A stretch of 64,000 nt of DNA. Origin: Combretum micranthum. Taxonomy: Eukaryota > Streptophyta > Magnoliopsida > Myrtales > Combretaceae. The translations under genes and the position numbers were made by a program. Within the stretch, counting starts at the first letter, position 1, and each line of letters opens with the position of its first letter. Of this stretch, positions 19,947 to 32,400 are shown one piece after another. Where the stretch lies: NCBI GenBank assembly GCA_024138025.1, contig JAMXBD010000368.1:434001-498000 (forward strand), written 5' to 3'. Under the pieces are notes generated by a model, which had not been told where the DNA came from, did not search any database, and saw nothing but the letters and a program-made list of their open reading frames with translations.

Positions 19947-20413
19947 GACTCGTTCACTTCATTGAAATGGAATAACGTCGTAACGAATTATTACAGATGA
20001 ATATGATAAAATTGTAATAAGGTCTATTTATGTATTATGATGTTCACTTGATTGTAGTTGAATTGCAATTACCTTGTCTACTTGAATGTATTCTAATAAT
20101 GAATAAATCATGAATAAAAAAGAAAATGACAACAATAATCCTATTTTAAATACGTTGAAATAAAGGATGAAAGGCAAACAACCTATTTTAACTTTATTGT
20201 CATTTGTAAATTTTAATGGGGGTATTTTGAAAATAAAAGAAACAGGATCATTGCTGAATTGTAATTCAAAGGTATCATCAATGAATTGCAATTCAAGATT
20301 TTTTGTAATAGTCATTCATTGCAGAGCTTAAAATGTAAAGGAACACTATAATAGCCATTCATGCGCAATAAGACCGTAATAGAATAGCTATTATAGTCAC
20401 GTGAATAAGTTGT
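19947..20413. mobile_element. possible MITE
   Basis: The ends form an imperfect inverted repeat (left GACTCGTTCACTTCA; right, reverse-complemented, AACTTATTCACGTGA; about 10 of 15 matching). Inner segments containing TTGAATTGCAATT also occur in inverted arrangement. No clear target duplication was found, so the call is weak. Composition and the TTCACTT motif resemble the element at 52010. Confidence 0.35.
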
Positions 20414-21129
20414 TTGTGAATTTAGGTATTAAGTAGTTATCAACTTGAAGTTCAAATGGAAAAATGATTGTTGTTTGTTGGTCTCCGATGGTTAGGAGAA
20501 ATGGAGAATACAAGGAAATCCATGGTTAATTTTAGTATTTTTGCCTATTCTCATGGTACTAGGGAATCCATGGTCACTTAGCTGGGAGATTGATTCGGTC
20601 ATGATATAGAAAAAAAGGTGGTGATGGTGTTTGACTTACCAAATTAGTCATTTTCATAACTATTCTAGCTATTATAATCACCAAGCGAAATGGGTAAATT
20701 AAAAAAAAAAAAAAAATTCATTGTTGCGACGTTTAAATATAAGGGTTAATGACGTCTATAGTTTCATTGGCAAAATGTTGGCTGATCTTTTGTTTGAGCA
20801 ATATAATATGGAATAATAATCGCATGACTAGAGGAAGTAATCAAATGTGTAGAATAATAGGTATTTGCAATAAATTTTAATAGAATATCAATTCTTTTAT
20901 CATCTAGAACAGATATAGTTGAAATTTCAATAGTTTGCCATGAGGAAATAGGATGGCCACAAGTAAAATATATTCAATGGAATAAAAGTGGCTACTAATC
21001 AGTATAGTTGTAGATTATAAGAAATTTTTAGAATAATTGATAAATAATTCTAAATGAATTGTACTTAAATTACAAAGTTATAATATTCTACCACAAAAGA
21101 AAATACAAAAACCACTGTAATCAATTCAA
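20414..21129. other. intergenic DNA before the LINE
   Basis: AT-rich sequence with an A-tract at about 20700-20716. No gene or element boundary was recognised. The exact LINE 5' end could not be fixed. Confidence 0.3.
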
Positions 21130-21631
21130 CCATGTCTTTTTCTCTCCTCGTTATAGTGAGAGAATATCCTCTCTTTTTGAGAGAGGTCTCCACTTGTTTT
21201 GTGGTTGTTTTTTTGGTTACATGATTCACCTTTCTCATCATGCTTTTTGTCACGTGCTTCACCTTATCCATACATTCATTATCATATGTTTATTACATTC
21301 ATCATCTTCATTTCCTTAGTTTTTTCTTCATTGTGCTATTCTATACATATTTGCATCATACTCGCTAAAACATTAAGCTTAATCTCAAGTATATTTCTCT
21401 TTGTTTTATCTATTGGTGTTATTTCTTTGTTTTGTTTACATCTATTATCTCCTCTTCTGATGCTTTTTCTTCTATTTTAATAGTGTGTTTTTCCTCCCTC
21501 TTTTCATATCTTTATTCTGGTTGTCCTTTACTGTTCTGTTTTGCTCTTCTTTGTTATCTTTCCCTGGTCTGTTCTTGTTTGTCTCCTCTTATTCTTATGT
21601 GTTGTTTTCTTGTCTTTTATCCAAACCCCAT

Positions 21632-23290
21632 ATGTCTCATGCCGGATCTAGTGGAGTGTTGAAGAATTCCAATAAGGTTGATGGAGCTTCAATGGCAAGC
21701 ATGGATCTAGAAGAAAATGATGAGAATGTCTTTATTAATGAATTTTTGATGATTGGGCAAATAATCTCTGATAAATCTTTAAATAAAAACGAGGTTATTA
21801 CTATCGTCAAATGCACTTGGAAGAGGTTTGGTGGATTGGAATTTCTGTTATGGGTTAGAATGTCTTTGTCTTTGATTTTGCTTATCAGAAAGTTGCCCAG
21901 TCTATCGTAGATGAAGGTCCATAGGCTATTATAGGTTTCTTACTTGCTTTGGAGAAACAGAAATCAAATTTAAGAATGGAAGAAGTTTATCTAAGCTCTA
22001 TTTCCTTATGGGTGCAAATTCATGATTTGCAACTTGATCATATGTCCATTACTAATGCTAATAAGTTAGGTGTTCTTATAGGAATGATGTTGAGAGTTGA
22101 ACCTGTTTGATCTAAAAAAAGTTTTCAAAGAAATTTCCTAAGGCTCAAGATCAAATTTGACTATAAATTTTCCTTGAAGAGTGGCACATGGGTAAATAGG
22201 AAAGATGGTAGCCAATATTGTGCTAGTTTCAAATATGGAAGTCTCTCTTATTTCTATTTTGGTTGTGGAAGGTTGGGTCATTTGAGTAAGTAATGTGCCT
22301 TTGAGAAAGCTTGTGTTAGTACCTTTAACTCATCCTTTAGAGCTTTCCCTACTCGTCCTTTGGAAGATGGTTTTAGGCGGTCTCCTAAAAGTGTTGTTGC
22401 GGATAATGATAAAGAAAACTTCCACCCCTTCACAAACTCTAAAATTTTTATACCCAAAAAATGGAACCTAACCAATCCACCTTACCTTTTAACCTAAACA
22501 TCAATCCCTATCCATCTCTTATATCCTCTTCTCAAAACATCAATCCATACCCCTTAACCCTTTCTTCTCCTTCCTCCTCTTCTCCTCCTTTAACACATGT
22601 TTCCACCATCTCTTTACCTCATGTACCTCCTGTTCCCTCTTCCTTTACACGTTCTCTTTCGTCATCCTCACCAACCCCCCTAAACCAATCTTTCCCACCA
22701 TTAATACTAGTTCCCAACAACAATCTAGAGGCTTTCATCCAATTTCTCTTCCTACATCTGATCTTCCGCCCTTAAATCTTCTAATCTGTCTCTATCAACC
22801 TATCCAAACCAATAAATCATCATCCTTATTCTCCCCTCTCATAAACTCTTTTCCATCCCTTTTATAGACAAGACTAATTCTATTCTAGCTAAGTTTGATC
22901 TACTACTCATATGGCAGTGTTGGATACATCAACAAAGAATTAGCTTCCTTACCATGTTTCTATTCCCTTTAAAGATGAGGACTTTGTGGTTTTTGTTGCT
23001 AAACCTAGGAAACCACTTGCTGAAATGGATGAACTAGATGAAACTTTGAAAGAGCAAAATCTAGATATCCTAGCTCTTGTTTCGATTCCAAATAATTTGA
23101 GCTTGAAGAGAGCTTTTCCATTTAACCCTAACTTTGTAGGAAAAAAAATTAAAGATTGGTGTTGAGATTCAAAAGGAGGATGAGTTTACAAAAGTTCAGT
23201 CAGTTAAAAGAGTTACTAGGAAAAAAAGTGGTGAAAAGAATAGTAGTGAAACCCATTAGGAAAAAAAGTGCTAAGAGGCATACTGATACT
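21632..23290 (+). pseudogene. LINE ORF1 (DUF4283, zinc knuckle), decayed
   Basis: From the ATG at 21632 (MSHAGSSG) the product matches the DUF4283 region of plant LINE ORF1 proteins, the nucleic-acid-binding partner of ORF2. About residues 34-60 read EFLMIGQIISDKSLNKNEV. After a frame break near 21880 it continues with SLWVQIHDLQLDHMS (about 21990-22060), typical of this domain. A degenerate zinc knuckle follows at about 22255-22295 (FGCGRLGHLSK, stop, C), lacking its first cysteine. Downstream (22460-22800) the sequence is Pro/Ser-rich low complexity, as in related ORF1 C-termini. Several frameshifts and stops are present. Confidence 0.75.
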
Positions 23291-23299
23291 AGGAGGTGT

Positions 23300-24140
23300 C
23301 TTGCTTGATGTGCCTGTTTTTAAAGCTAATAATGGTGGTTGTGGTGGCTGGAAAGTAATAGCCATACGAAGCCATGATACACCTCTTTTGGAATTGTCAA
23401 GTTGTCGAGTCAACCTTAACAATTAGTCATCTTAAGACCTGATCCATTAACACAATCCTTGTTTTGTGTTTTCAATGGAAACAAAAAAAAAAAAAAGTTC
23501 AAAGTTGGAAATAATACGGAATAGATTCCCTTATCTGGGTTTCTTTTATATAGAACCTAAAGGTTTGAGCAATTGTTTATCCCTTTGGTGGAATGATGAT
23601 TACCAAGTTAATATCCTTGAGAGCTATTGTTGATTTATTCACTGTGTAGTTCAATGGAATGATAAGACTCTAGCTGGTTACTATAATTGTGATTTTTTTC
23701 TGTTCTGGTTTAATTAATTTAGGCTTCAAAAGGTTCTATGTTCACATGGACAAACAACAGGAGAGGTGATGCTTTGGTAAAGGAAAGACTTAACCATAGT
23801 TTGGTTTTAGCATCTTGGATGGAATAGTATCCTAAAACTCAAGCCTTTCATGAACCTATCTTGGGCTCTAACCATGCATCTATTATTGTTAACTCCAATT
23901 TCTCTAATGTAAAAGGTACCGAGCATTTCCGTTTTGAAAACCTTTAGAGATTATCTAATGAGTGTGGTGATATTATTAACAGTGTATGGACTATTGGAGG
24001 CATGTTGTGTACTCTCCAAGATGTAATGTTTAATATGGAAAAGTGTAGTAGAAGACTAAGTACTTGGAGTAAAAACAAGTTTCCAAATAATAGAAAGCTC
24101 ATTGAAGGCCTAAAACGAAAGTGGCAACCATTCAAAATGG
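23300..24140 (+). pseudogene. LINE ORF2 endonuclease domain, decayed
   Basis: Fragments of the apurinic-type endonuclease that nicks the target DNA are readable in order. They include CFVFSMETK near 23460, LWWNDDYQVNILES at about 23581-23622, FTWTNNRRGDALVKERLNHS at about 23740-23800, and LGSNHASIIV near 23860, where the family usually has SDH. The start is damaged, and there is a probable small deletion around 23480-23520 at an A-tract. Stops and frame shifts are frequent. Confidence 0.75.
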
Positions 24141-24419
24141 TTTAAATGAGATTGTCCTTGAGGAAGAAGAGAAGATTCCAATTGAAATTGATGAATTGTG
24201 GGGTAGAGAGGAAATCAATTGGCATCAAAGATCCCATGTCAACTGGCTGTTGTATGGAGACAAGAATGCTACCTTTTTTCACCAATCTACAATTAATTGA
24301 AGAAATCGAAATAAATTCCTAAAGTTAAATTAAGGGGATGGTTTCTTGGTGGAAGATGAGAAGGAAATATAGGCTCTTTTTACTGACTATTTCCAATACC
24401 TTTCTAAGGCTAGTCTAAC

Positions 24420-24988
24420 TAGACAATGGGAAGTTTGCTTGGAGTGGGTAGAAAAAGTGGTCTCTAATGAGATGAACAAGGAACTTTGTGGGCTGATCTT
24501 GGAGGAGGAAGTTAAGTAAGCTTTTTTCCAATTAAGAAGACTTTAAGTACCAGGTCCATATGGTTTTCTAGGAGTTTTCTATCAAACTTATTGGAATTCT
24601 ATCGATCATTCCATAGTAACAACAATTAGACATTTCTTCTTAACAGTATTTCACCTCACTATCTCAACCAAACTGATATTGCTCTAATCCCTAAAACCTA
24701 AAATCCCACCTTAGTTTCTCAATATAGACCAATTAGCTTGTGCAATAATTTGTATAAAATCTTGTCAAAAATTTTGATAAACAGGTTGAAAATTTTTCTT
24801 AATAGAATTATATTGGATAACCAAAGTGCCTTTTTTTTTTATGGGGGTATAATTCAAGATAATATCATTATAGCACATGAATTGTTTCATTTTTTGAAAA
24901 CGAAAAAACAAGGGTAGAAAAGACTTTGTGCAATTAAGATGGAAATGAGCAAAGCCTATGATAGGATTGAACGGGATTTCTTAGAAGC
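24420..24988 (+). pseudogene. LINE reverse transcriptase, N-terminal part
   Basis: Motifs of the plant L1 reverse transcriptase are visible: PGPYGFLGVFYQTYW (about 24550-24595), QYRPISLCNNLYKI (about 24720), QDNIIIAHELFHFLK (about 24850-24900) and MEMSKAYDRIE (about 24939-24971). In the last, the usual first aspartate of the D-M-S-K-A-Y-D motif is Glu. The domain is cut at 24988 by the hAT-like MITE and its nested load. Confidence 0.8.
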
Positions 24989-25750
24989 AGTCACGAGTAG
25001 GGGTAAGCTTGGATCAGTTTGGTTTTTTTTTTTTTCATCCCAAACAAAACCATTAAATAATAATTTGGTTCAAATTAGAAATTTTCTAAACCTTTAAATA
25101 ATGGTTTAGTTCTGTCACGCCCTAAATGTACTCTAAACGTAACAGTCTACCGTATACCATACGAGACTTAGGAATCACTACCATAGTAATCCAGAAGTCT
25201 AGTATTAGATGCAAGGCGTTCCCTTATGATAATAGAATACTTAAGTAATTGGAGATAGATAGTTTAATTTGATAGAAAAAGCATCAAAATACAAACCATA
25301 GATATTTAAGATCATATACAAAAACTAAGGGGCATTCCTCCACAATAGAATAATATGTCCAGATAATAGTTTTTGACATCAACTCGAGTATTTATGGTTT
25401 CCTATGGAAGTCTATACAAAAGCTAAACATAAACTTCTAAGGGAAACTTCTATTCTTGCTTTACCTGAGTTGGTTAATTCCTGGGTCGCAACCACAGATA
25501 AGGGAACTGCAACAAAAAGAAGCTGGTGGGGCATAAGCTACACTAGCTTAGTGAGTAAATACTTCCAGAATATACATATCCAACAATTTCATACAATCAA
25601 GTTGTTTTAATCATCCATATGAAATGCAACAACAACATGGGCAAACAAGACATATGATCAACCGGAAAACATATGTTGAATAGATTTACACTCCCCATTC
25701 GGGGTTAGCAGATTAATGAATCCTGTGGTACTAAATTTGAATTTACTATT

Positions 25751-25848
25751 CCGTTTTATGGTTCACGGGTAACCCATTAACTGTATCATTTTCTAGATCA
25801 CAGGCAACCCATTTCATTCATACCGTTTATAGATCACGGGTAACCAAC
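25751..25848. repeat. 36-bp tandem repeat x3 in element A
   Basis: Three units begin at about 25751, 25787 and 25823 with period 36. Each contains a version of GATCACGGGTAACCCAT, which includes the palindrome GGGTAACCC. The array starts 638 bases from the TGTCACG end. Confidence 0.75.
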
Positions 25849-27305
25849 ATGATTAAATGTACCATCCCCAATGTGAAGTTATTGTGTCCATGTTACTTGT
25901 TAATCCAAATAATCATTTATACAATTTCATAGGTGACTAAGCAATTCACAAACAATCATAATCATGGCATATGGACATCTATCAATTAATCATTCGGTTT
26001 CAATATACTTAACACGTTTTTCTTAATACATCAAGAAGCACACATAATCCCATAATTGCTCATCATGCATTTCCATTTTTATATTTGCTTATCACTCTAA
26101 TGCAACTACACATTACAAGCACAATAAGGAATAGTAAATAGGAAGTGTGGCATTAGACCACGGTCTCTAGTCTTTACCCGTAATAGTCCAGGGGCGAAGA
26201 ATCCTTCGATTCGTAATCACGTAAACGAAAGAAATACCCAAGTGAGTATTTCAAACAATAACTAATTCCAACTTAACCAACAAAACTTTCAAGTTTGTAA
26301 TTTTCATAATTAGTGAAAATTTTAACTTAAAACGGCCATAACTTGGTCATTTTAACTTAGAATTTCGCATATAAGCAATCGATTTCTATTTACTTCAAAA
26401 GATCTATCTAATTATAATGTTATTCCTAAGTTTTGAACACTTTTAGGTCTCGAAAAGTTTGGATCAGATCTGGTCAATAGGTGAAAATCATGTCTCCGAA
26501 GTTGATTTTATGAAAATTTACATTATTTCTACCATGTATATTAAATATACATGCAATATCAATAAGTTACTATCATGAATGAAATTTCATGAGCGATCTA
26601 TATGTATGTTCTTGATGATATTTGGTTAAAAGAACTTTTAGGTGAATTTCACTTTGTGAAAACTTCAAGAATACTTGTTTTGGAAAAACTTGTTTTGTTT
26701 CTTGAAAAATCATCTTTGTTTTTACTAAAATAAAGCTTTGATGACCTATATGTCTAATACCCTCATTATTTTAAGAAATTTCTTCATTTGAGAGTTGGAA
26801 AATAGATGTTTAAATGGGGGTCTTGCCTAGTTACGAATTTTACAAAAATTATTGGTGATGAAAATAGAGTTTGATTTATGTATTGAAACTTTTCCTTTGT
26901 TTTAGAAATATTCTTTGGTAAAATTCATTTAGTCTTGACACAATTAAATCCTTACTATATCTATTCCCAAGGGTTTTCCTTTCTCAATTAAAATCCTCAT
27001 TTTGGAATTTGAAAATAGGTGTTTAAGTATGGCTCTTTTCTAAATTTGAATTTTGTAATTTATTTTGAGATTATTTCTTGGGTAAAATTCATTTGATCTT
27101 TCTAAAATTGAATCATAATCTAACCTATTCACAAAAGCTTCCATTTTATTAATAAAACTCTTATTTTAGGGTTGGAAAATAGGTGTTTACACATCAACTC
27201 CTCCTAGTTATGGATTTGATGTTCTTGTTGAAGTTAAGACAAAGTTCTAATTTAACTCTTATAAATTTTCTTATTTTGAAAAGATCTCTTAGTAGAACTA
27301 GATTT

Positions 27306-28793
27306 TGTTGGTGATTGTGCCCTAGGCCAATTACAGGATATTGTCATTCATAAACATTTCTATTATATTGTTTGCATGTTTACTTCATAATAAGATCCGT
27401 GAATAATTTAATTATTCTAAATGTCCCTAGATGCTCATTATTGTGGAAACAATAATGAATTAAATCTAGTATGAGGTTTGACTGATAATCATGGGATGTT
27501 TATTTATATGGAGATATAAATCAAACTCATAGGTACATGTTGGAGAACTATGTACTGGACTGACCCGCTTTGAGATCACTACATGGATTAGTGTCATAAG
27601 TGATTCTCAAAATAAAATGTCATTGTATCCTCAGACCTGAAATCATCATGGATTCCAACATGAGGAATATTATGTTTCAACTCAATCAAACGTTGTCTTT
27701 AACCAAATAATTATAAAGATTGAGATTGGGCATAATGTAAATCATGTAGAGGAAGTTGAGTGATTAAGATGGGATTTGTCCCTCTCGTTGTGAGAGAGAT
27801 ATCTCTGGGCCTCTCGATGAGTGAGACTGAGAAATGCATGGCCGTGCTCAAATGAATTGATAGCGTAATCAATTTCATTTGTTTTTATCAGTTTACTTAG
27901 AAATCGAGAAATGATAAGATTGAACGATATAAGGATGACACTATCCATGCCTTATGCTCAATCTAGATATCATGTGACAAAAGGATAATGACATAAGTTA
28001 TGGATTAGGTAAAAATCGGATCAATCTTCATTTAATTTGGGCAAACATAATGTCTTGCTAGAGGCCACCTTTGTTTTGTTGACTAAAATTGTTTTAAGTC
28101 AATTGCCAACATTAAGTGAACCTACAGGGTCACACACAAAGGAACGAGTCAAAAGGATTATAGACTAAATTTAATGTCTCGTGGGAATAATAATTTATTA
28201 TTATTAAGAATAATAATAAATTAATGGATCAAAGACTAAATTTGATGTCTTGTAGGAATAATAATTTATTATTATTGAGAGTAATAATAAATTATTATTT
28301 GTTATGTGCAAGAATTATATTTTAGGAAATATTATCCCTTATTAAATTAAGGGGCACTACTGTCATTACTCATGTGAGAATGACATTAGTATAAAAGGCA
28401 CATAAAGAGATTTCTTTAGGGTTAACAACTTCTCTGTCGACATTAGACCGGCAGAGAAAATCTGCAAACCCTAAAGAGTGAAGCACGAAGAGTAGTGTGT
28501 GAAAATCCCAATATCATCTAGAAATGTTCTAGATCACGCTAGCACGTGAAGGGTCCTTTTGTAGAGTGCTCGTTCGTGTGGATACCGTAGAGGGTATTGT
28601 GATTTTGCAGTACCTACAGATCCGATCTGCAAATTGATTTCAAGTTTCAAGCTTTTAGAGGTACGAAATCAAACTATTTGTTTTTTGTTTTAATCTAATC
28701 AATACACATGGATACTGGGTTAGGGTTTTCTTTTTGAAATCCGCTGCAAAAGATTTGATCTGTATAATTTTAAAACCCTATGGAAACCCAACA
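27306..28793 (+). mobile_element. copia-type solo LTR (1488 bp)
   Basis: It begins TGTTGG and ends CCAACA, the inverted termini common in Ty1/copia LTRs, and is flanked by perfect GATTT duplications (27301-27305 and 28794-28798). A TATA box (TATAAAAGG) near 28392 indicates plus orientation. It contains a tandem duplication at about 28160-28300. No primer site or coding region remains, so it is a recombined solo LTR inside element A. Confidence 0.85.
28160..28300. repeat. tandem duplication within the copia LTR
   Basis: Two ~70-bp units start with GACTAAATTTAATGTCT and GACTAAATTTGATGTCT. Each contains AATAATAATTTATTATTATT, a perfect palindrome, so each unit can form an AT-only hairpin. Confidence 0.75.
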
Positions 28794-29491
28794 GATTTAA
28801 CTCATCAAAATCATGTCTTTATGGTACCTATTCCATAAGCCACTCATATTTTGTATAAAATCCTCATTTTGGAATTAGAAAATAGGTTTTCAAAATAGGT
28901 ATCTTTTTAAATCCGAATTTCAAAAATTATTTTTGGTGAAAATATAAATAGATATTGAGCTTTTGACAACATCCTCATTACCACCATTGTACTATAAGTC
29001 TTTTATTCACATAAAACAAATTTTTTATGACATTTATATACTCAAAACAAAATAGGAGTATGATGACATTAATTTTGTGGATGCAAATGCAAGCTTGGAA
29101 GCATTAGATCATATTCAAGGCTTCCCAAGACTAGAAAGACTAGTCTCAAAAGTTAGATTAGCATGTTGATGATGTTAGGTGCATGAGATGCAAGTTATAT
29201 CATTATGATGATGAGGTTAGTAGTAAGATATATTCACAAGAATATCATCAAGAAGATATCTATAGCAAGAATAACTTAAATAAAGAGATCTATAACATTG
29301 TGATGACATGAAAATCGTGTACAAGTGTTTTCACATCCCTTGCTTAAAGGTCATAGGGATTTTTGGTGGAATTACACATATATAATATTGCCATTACATG
29401 TTTTATATATGGTAAGGTTTAGATCTATTATCTAATGAGTGTTTGGAATAAGAAAACTTGAAGAAATATGTGTGTGTAGAGAGAGGAGGGG

Positions 29492-32400
29492 TGAAATACC
29501 CGAATTTTACCAACCTAAATTAGAAATGTAATAATTAAATACTATGAAAATATAGGTAATTTTGGATCTTATTTTAAATTGAACTTATTAATTGAATTTA
29601 GATAGTTAGTCAATTGATTTTCATAAACTATAGAATATAATTAGATAATTTAATTTGTAAATGGACTTAATTGAAATTAGGAATTCCAATACCACAAATA
29701 CCCACTTCAACTTATCAAATTACTTCAATTTCCTTTTTCTAACATACCAAACTATTCAATTCCTTTCAATTATCGACTTGAAACTAATTTCTTAAGTTGA
29801 ATTATCTAAATTCCTAATTCACTAAAATTAAACCTTAATCTAAATTTAGATTAGACTCGAGTCAATAACTCACTAATTATATACCTAAGGTTATAAATAT
29901 CAAGCGTAGTATGACCCGATTAATTTTTAGGGTCTATTAGATTGTAAACGATAGTTTAAAGATGAATTGCTAGGGTTGAAAAATACGGGATAGAAATAGA
30001 AACTGATCAATATCTACCAAATAGAACTCGAATAAAAATTCTGAATACGTAATCATAAAATTTAGAATTTTCTGACCCTTTTGAGCACAATACTCTAATT
30101 TGACCTATTTGGACTAGAAGCCTTAATCGCGTAAGTGAAAATTTTATAATTTAACCTAATTAGGAATAATAAATGAATTTAATTGAAAATAAAGACTCTA
30201 ATGTCATAAATACCTAATTTAACCCATTAAGCAACATCGATGACCTATTTCAACAAATTCAAATTAATTGATCCTTTTCAATCATCAATTGAACTTTATT
30301 AGTCAAGTTTAATCATCTAAAACCCTAAATATCCAATTTAGACATTTTAGCCTAATTCCAACTCCTTAAATCTTAGAAATTTAAAACTAAATATTTTCAT
30401 TCAAATCTCAATTCCTAAGTTCTTAAAATACTAAATTCAAGTAAGCTATTAATTTTCCTTTAATTAGATTTCCTAAAATTAATTTCTAATGCCAATTAGT
30501 TAATTTTATTTCTTACTTCTTAATTTCCAATCCTAAATGTCTAAAGCCCATAACCTAAAACCCTAATTCTTCTTCTAAAACCCTAAGCCCAATTATTCAA
30601 AGATCAAGCCCATAAACCTAAGACCAAAAGCCCATGCATCAAAGCCCATTAGACCATGTTCTTATCATGCACCCTCACATATGATATGAAATCTCAATGT
30701 CTAGAAAAAAATCTAACCTTATGAAAAGACCAAAATAACCTTAGCTACTTCAAGAAGGTTTCTTCATCTATAAAAAGACCAATTTGCCCCCTAAATATCT
30801 ACAATGTGAACACAAGAAAATATCAAGTGTGTGAAAAGACCAAATTGACCTTAACCAAGTCTAGAAGATTCCTAACCCTAGGAAAAGACTAAAATACCCC
30901 TTAAATATCTACACAAGAAAATATCTTCTAGAGTTAGAAGACCAAAATACCCTCAATTAATCAAGCCAAAGTACCAAAATGTCCTTAACTCTAGAGATAA
31001 TTGCAAACCATCAAACAATATAAATATAGGGTTTAGGAAACCCTAACTCATGCCTCATTTCTAGCATCCCATCTCTCTCATATTCTCTCTCTCTCAAAAA
31101 TCTCCCCAAAAATACACAAAAACTCTTCCATCAACCAAGCACACAAGAGGTGAAATTAAACACTAAAAATAAGGTTGAGGTTAAGGAAAATAAGCTTGAA
31201 GAAGCTTCATCAACTTTTGAATTGTAGAAGTAGTATAGAGGCAACTATTTGGTTGATTTTGCTAAACCAAGTAAGTAATTATAATTAATTTATTTTATTA
31301 TGTTGATGACACTTAGACTCATGTAAATCACTAAAAATAAACTTAGATTCAAGTATTAAATAAAATATGTACATGCAAGTATGAAAACCGAAACATGCAC
31401 ATGTATGTTAGAAAATTGAGTATTTGAAGTTATTATATGTATGAATATATGTATGTTATAATGTTGAATTGATATACATATAATTTTTTTTTTAAAATGA
31501 AATTATCAAATAAATATATGAATATACTAAAAATAATTTCTGTTGAAATATATAAGCATATATATTTGTGTTGATGTGTTGGAATTTTGGAAAAATTTGT
31601 ATTATTGATAATGATTTGAGTTATGATTCATGAGTCAAGTTGTAGAATATAAATCAAAGTATATACTAGATAATAAAACATAGAATAAACATGTTTTAGA
31701 TGAATTCAATATGCTTAAAGATCAATTTATATGCATATGTGTTAAATATGGACAGCTTAGGTTATAATATTTAGATAAAATATTAAATGAACTTATTTTT
31801 GGATGAAATTCATAGAAATGATATTTTAACATGTCTATATACAAACTGTAAATTTTCGTGATTTTTGAAATACATTTACTATTTTTAAAAATTAAATTAC
31901 AAAATAGGAAAACATGGCAAAACAGTATTTCGGTCAGCAGTGGTGGCATAAATTCATATGGCCGAACCGGTGATTTTTCTCTTCCTTTTTCCGTGAAACT
32001 ACAACGGTTTGAAAGCTTAATAAGTCTACTTTAATTTGGTATAAAGAACCGGCCAAGAACCGGTGGTTTGATGGTCAAATTCGATCGAACCGATCGGTCG
32101 TCGCTGCCTATGCCCTGCTCTGGACAGTTTTGAATCAATTAAAATTAAAACCATAATTAACTAATTAATTTAGGCCAAATGACCTTATAACCATATAAAT
32201 ATATGTGTTAGGAAGTTTACATAAAAATTTAAGCTTAAGAACCCGTGTTTAAGATAATAAATCGATTTATTAAAATTAGGGTGCACACTAGTTTTCTATA
32301 GGAAATGAAATGAAGGAATTTAAGGTAAATCAATTATAATCCAATGAATATGAAATAAATGTAAATAATGTGTTTTCATGTTAAATTATGAATTTTAAGA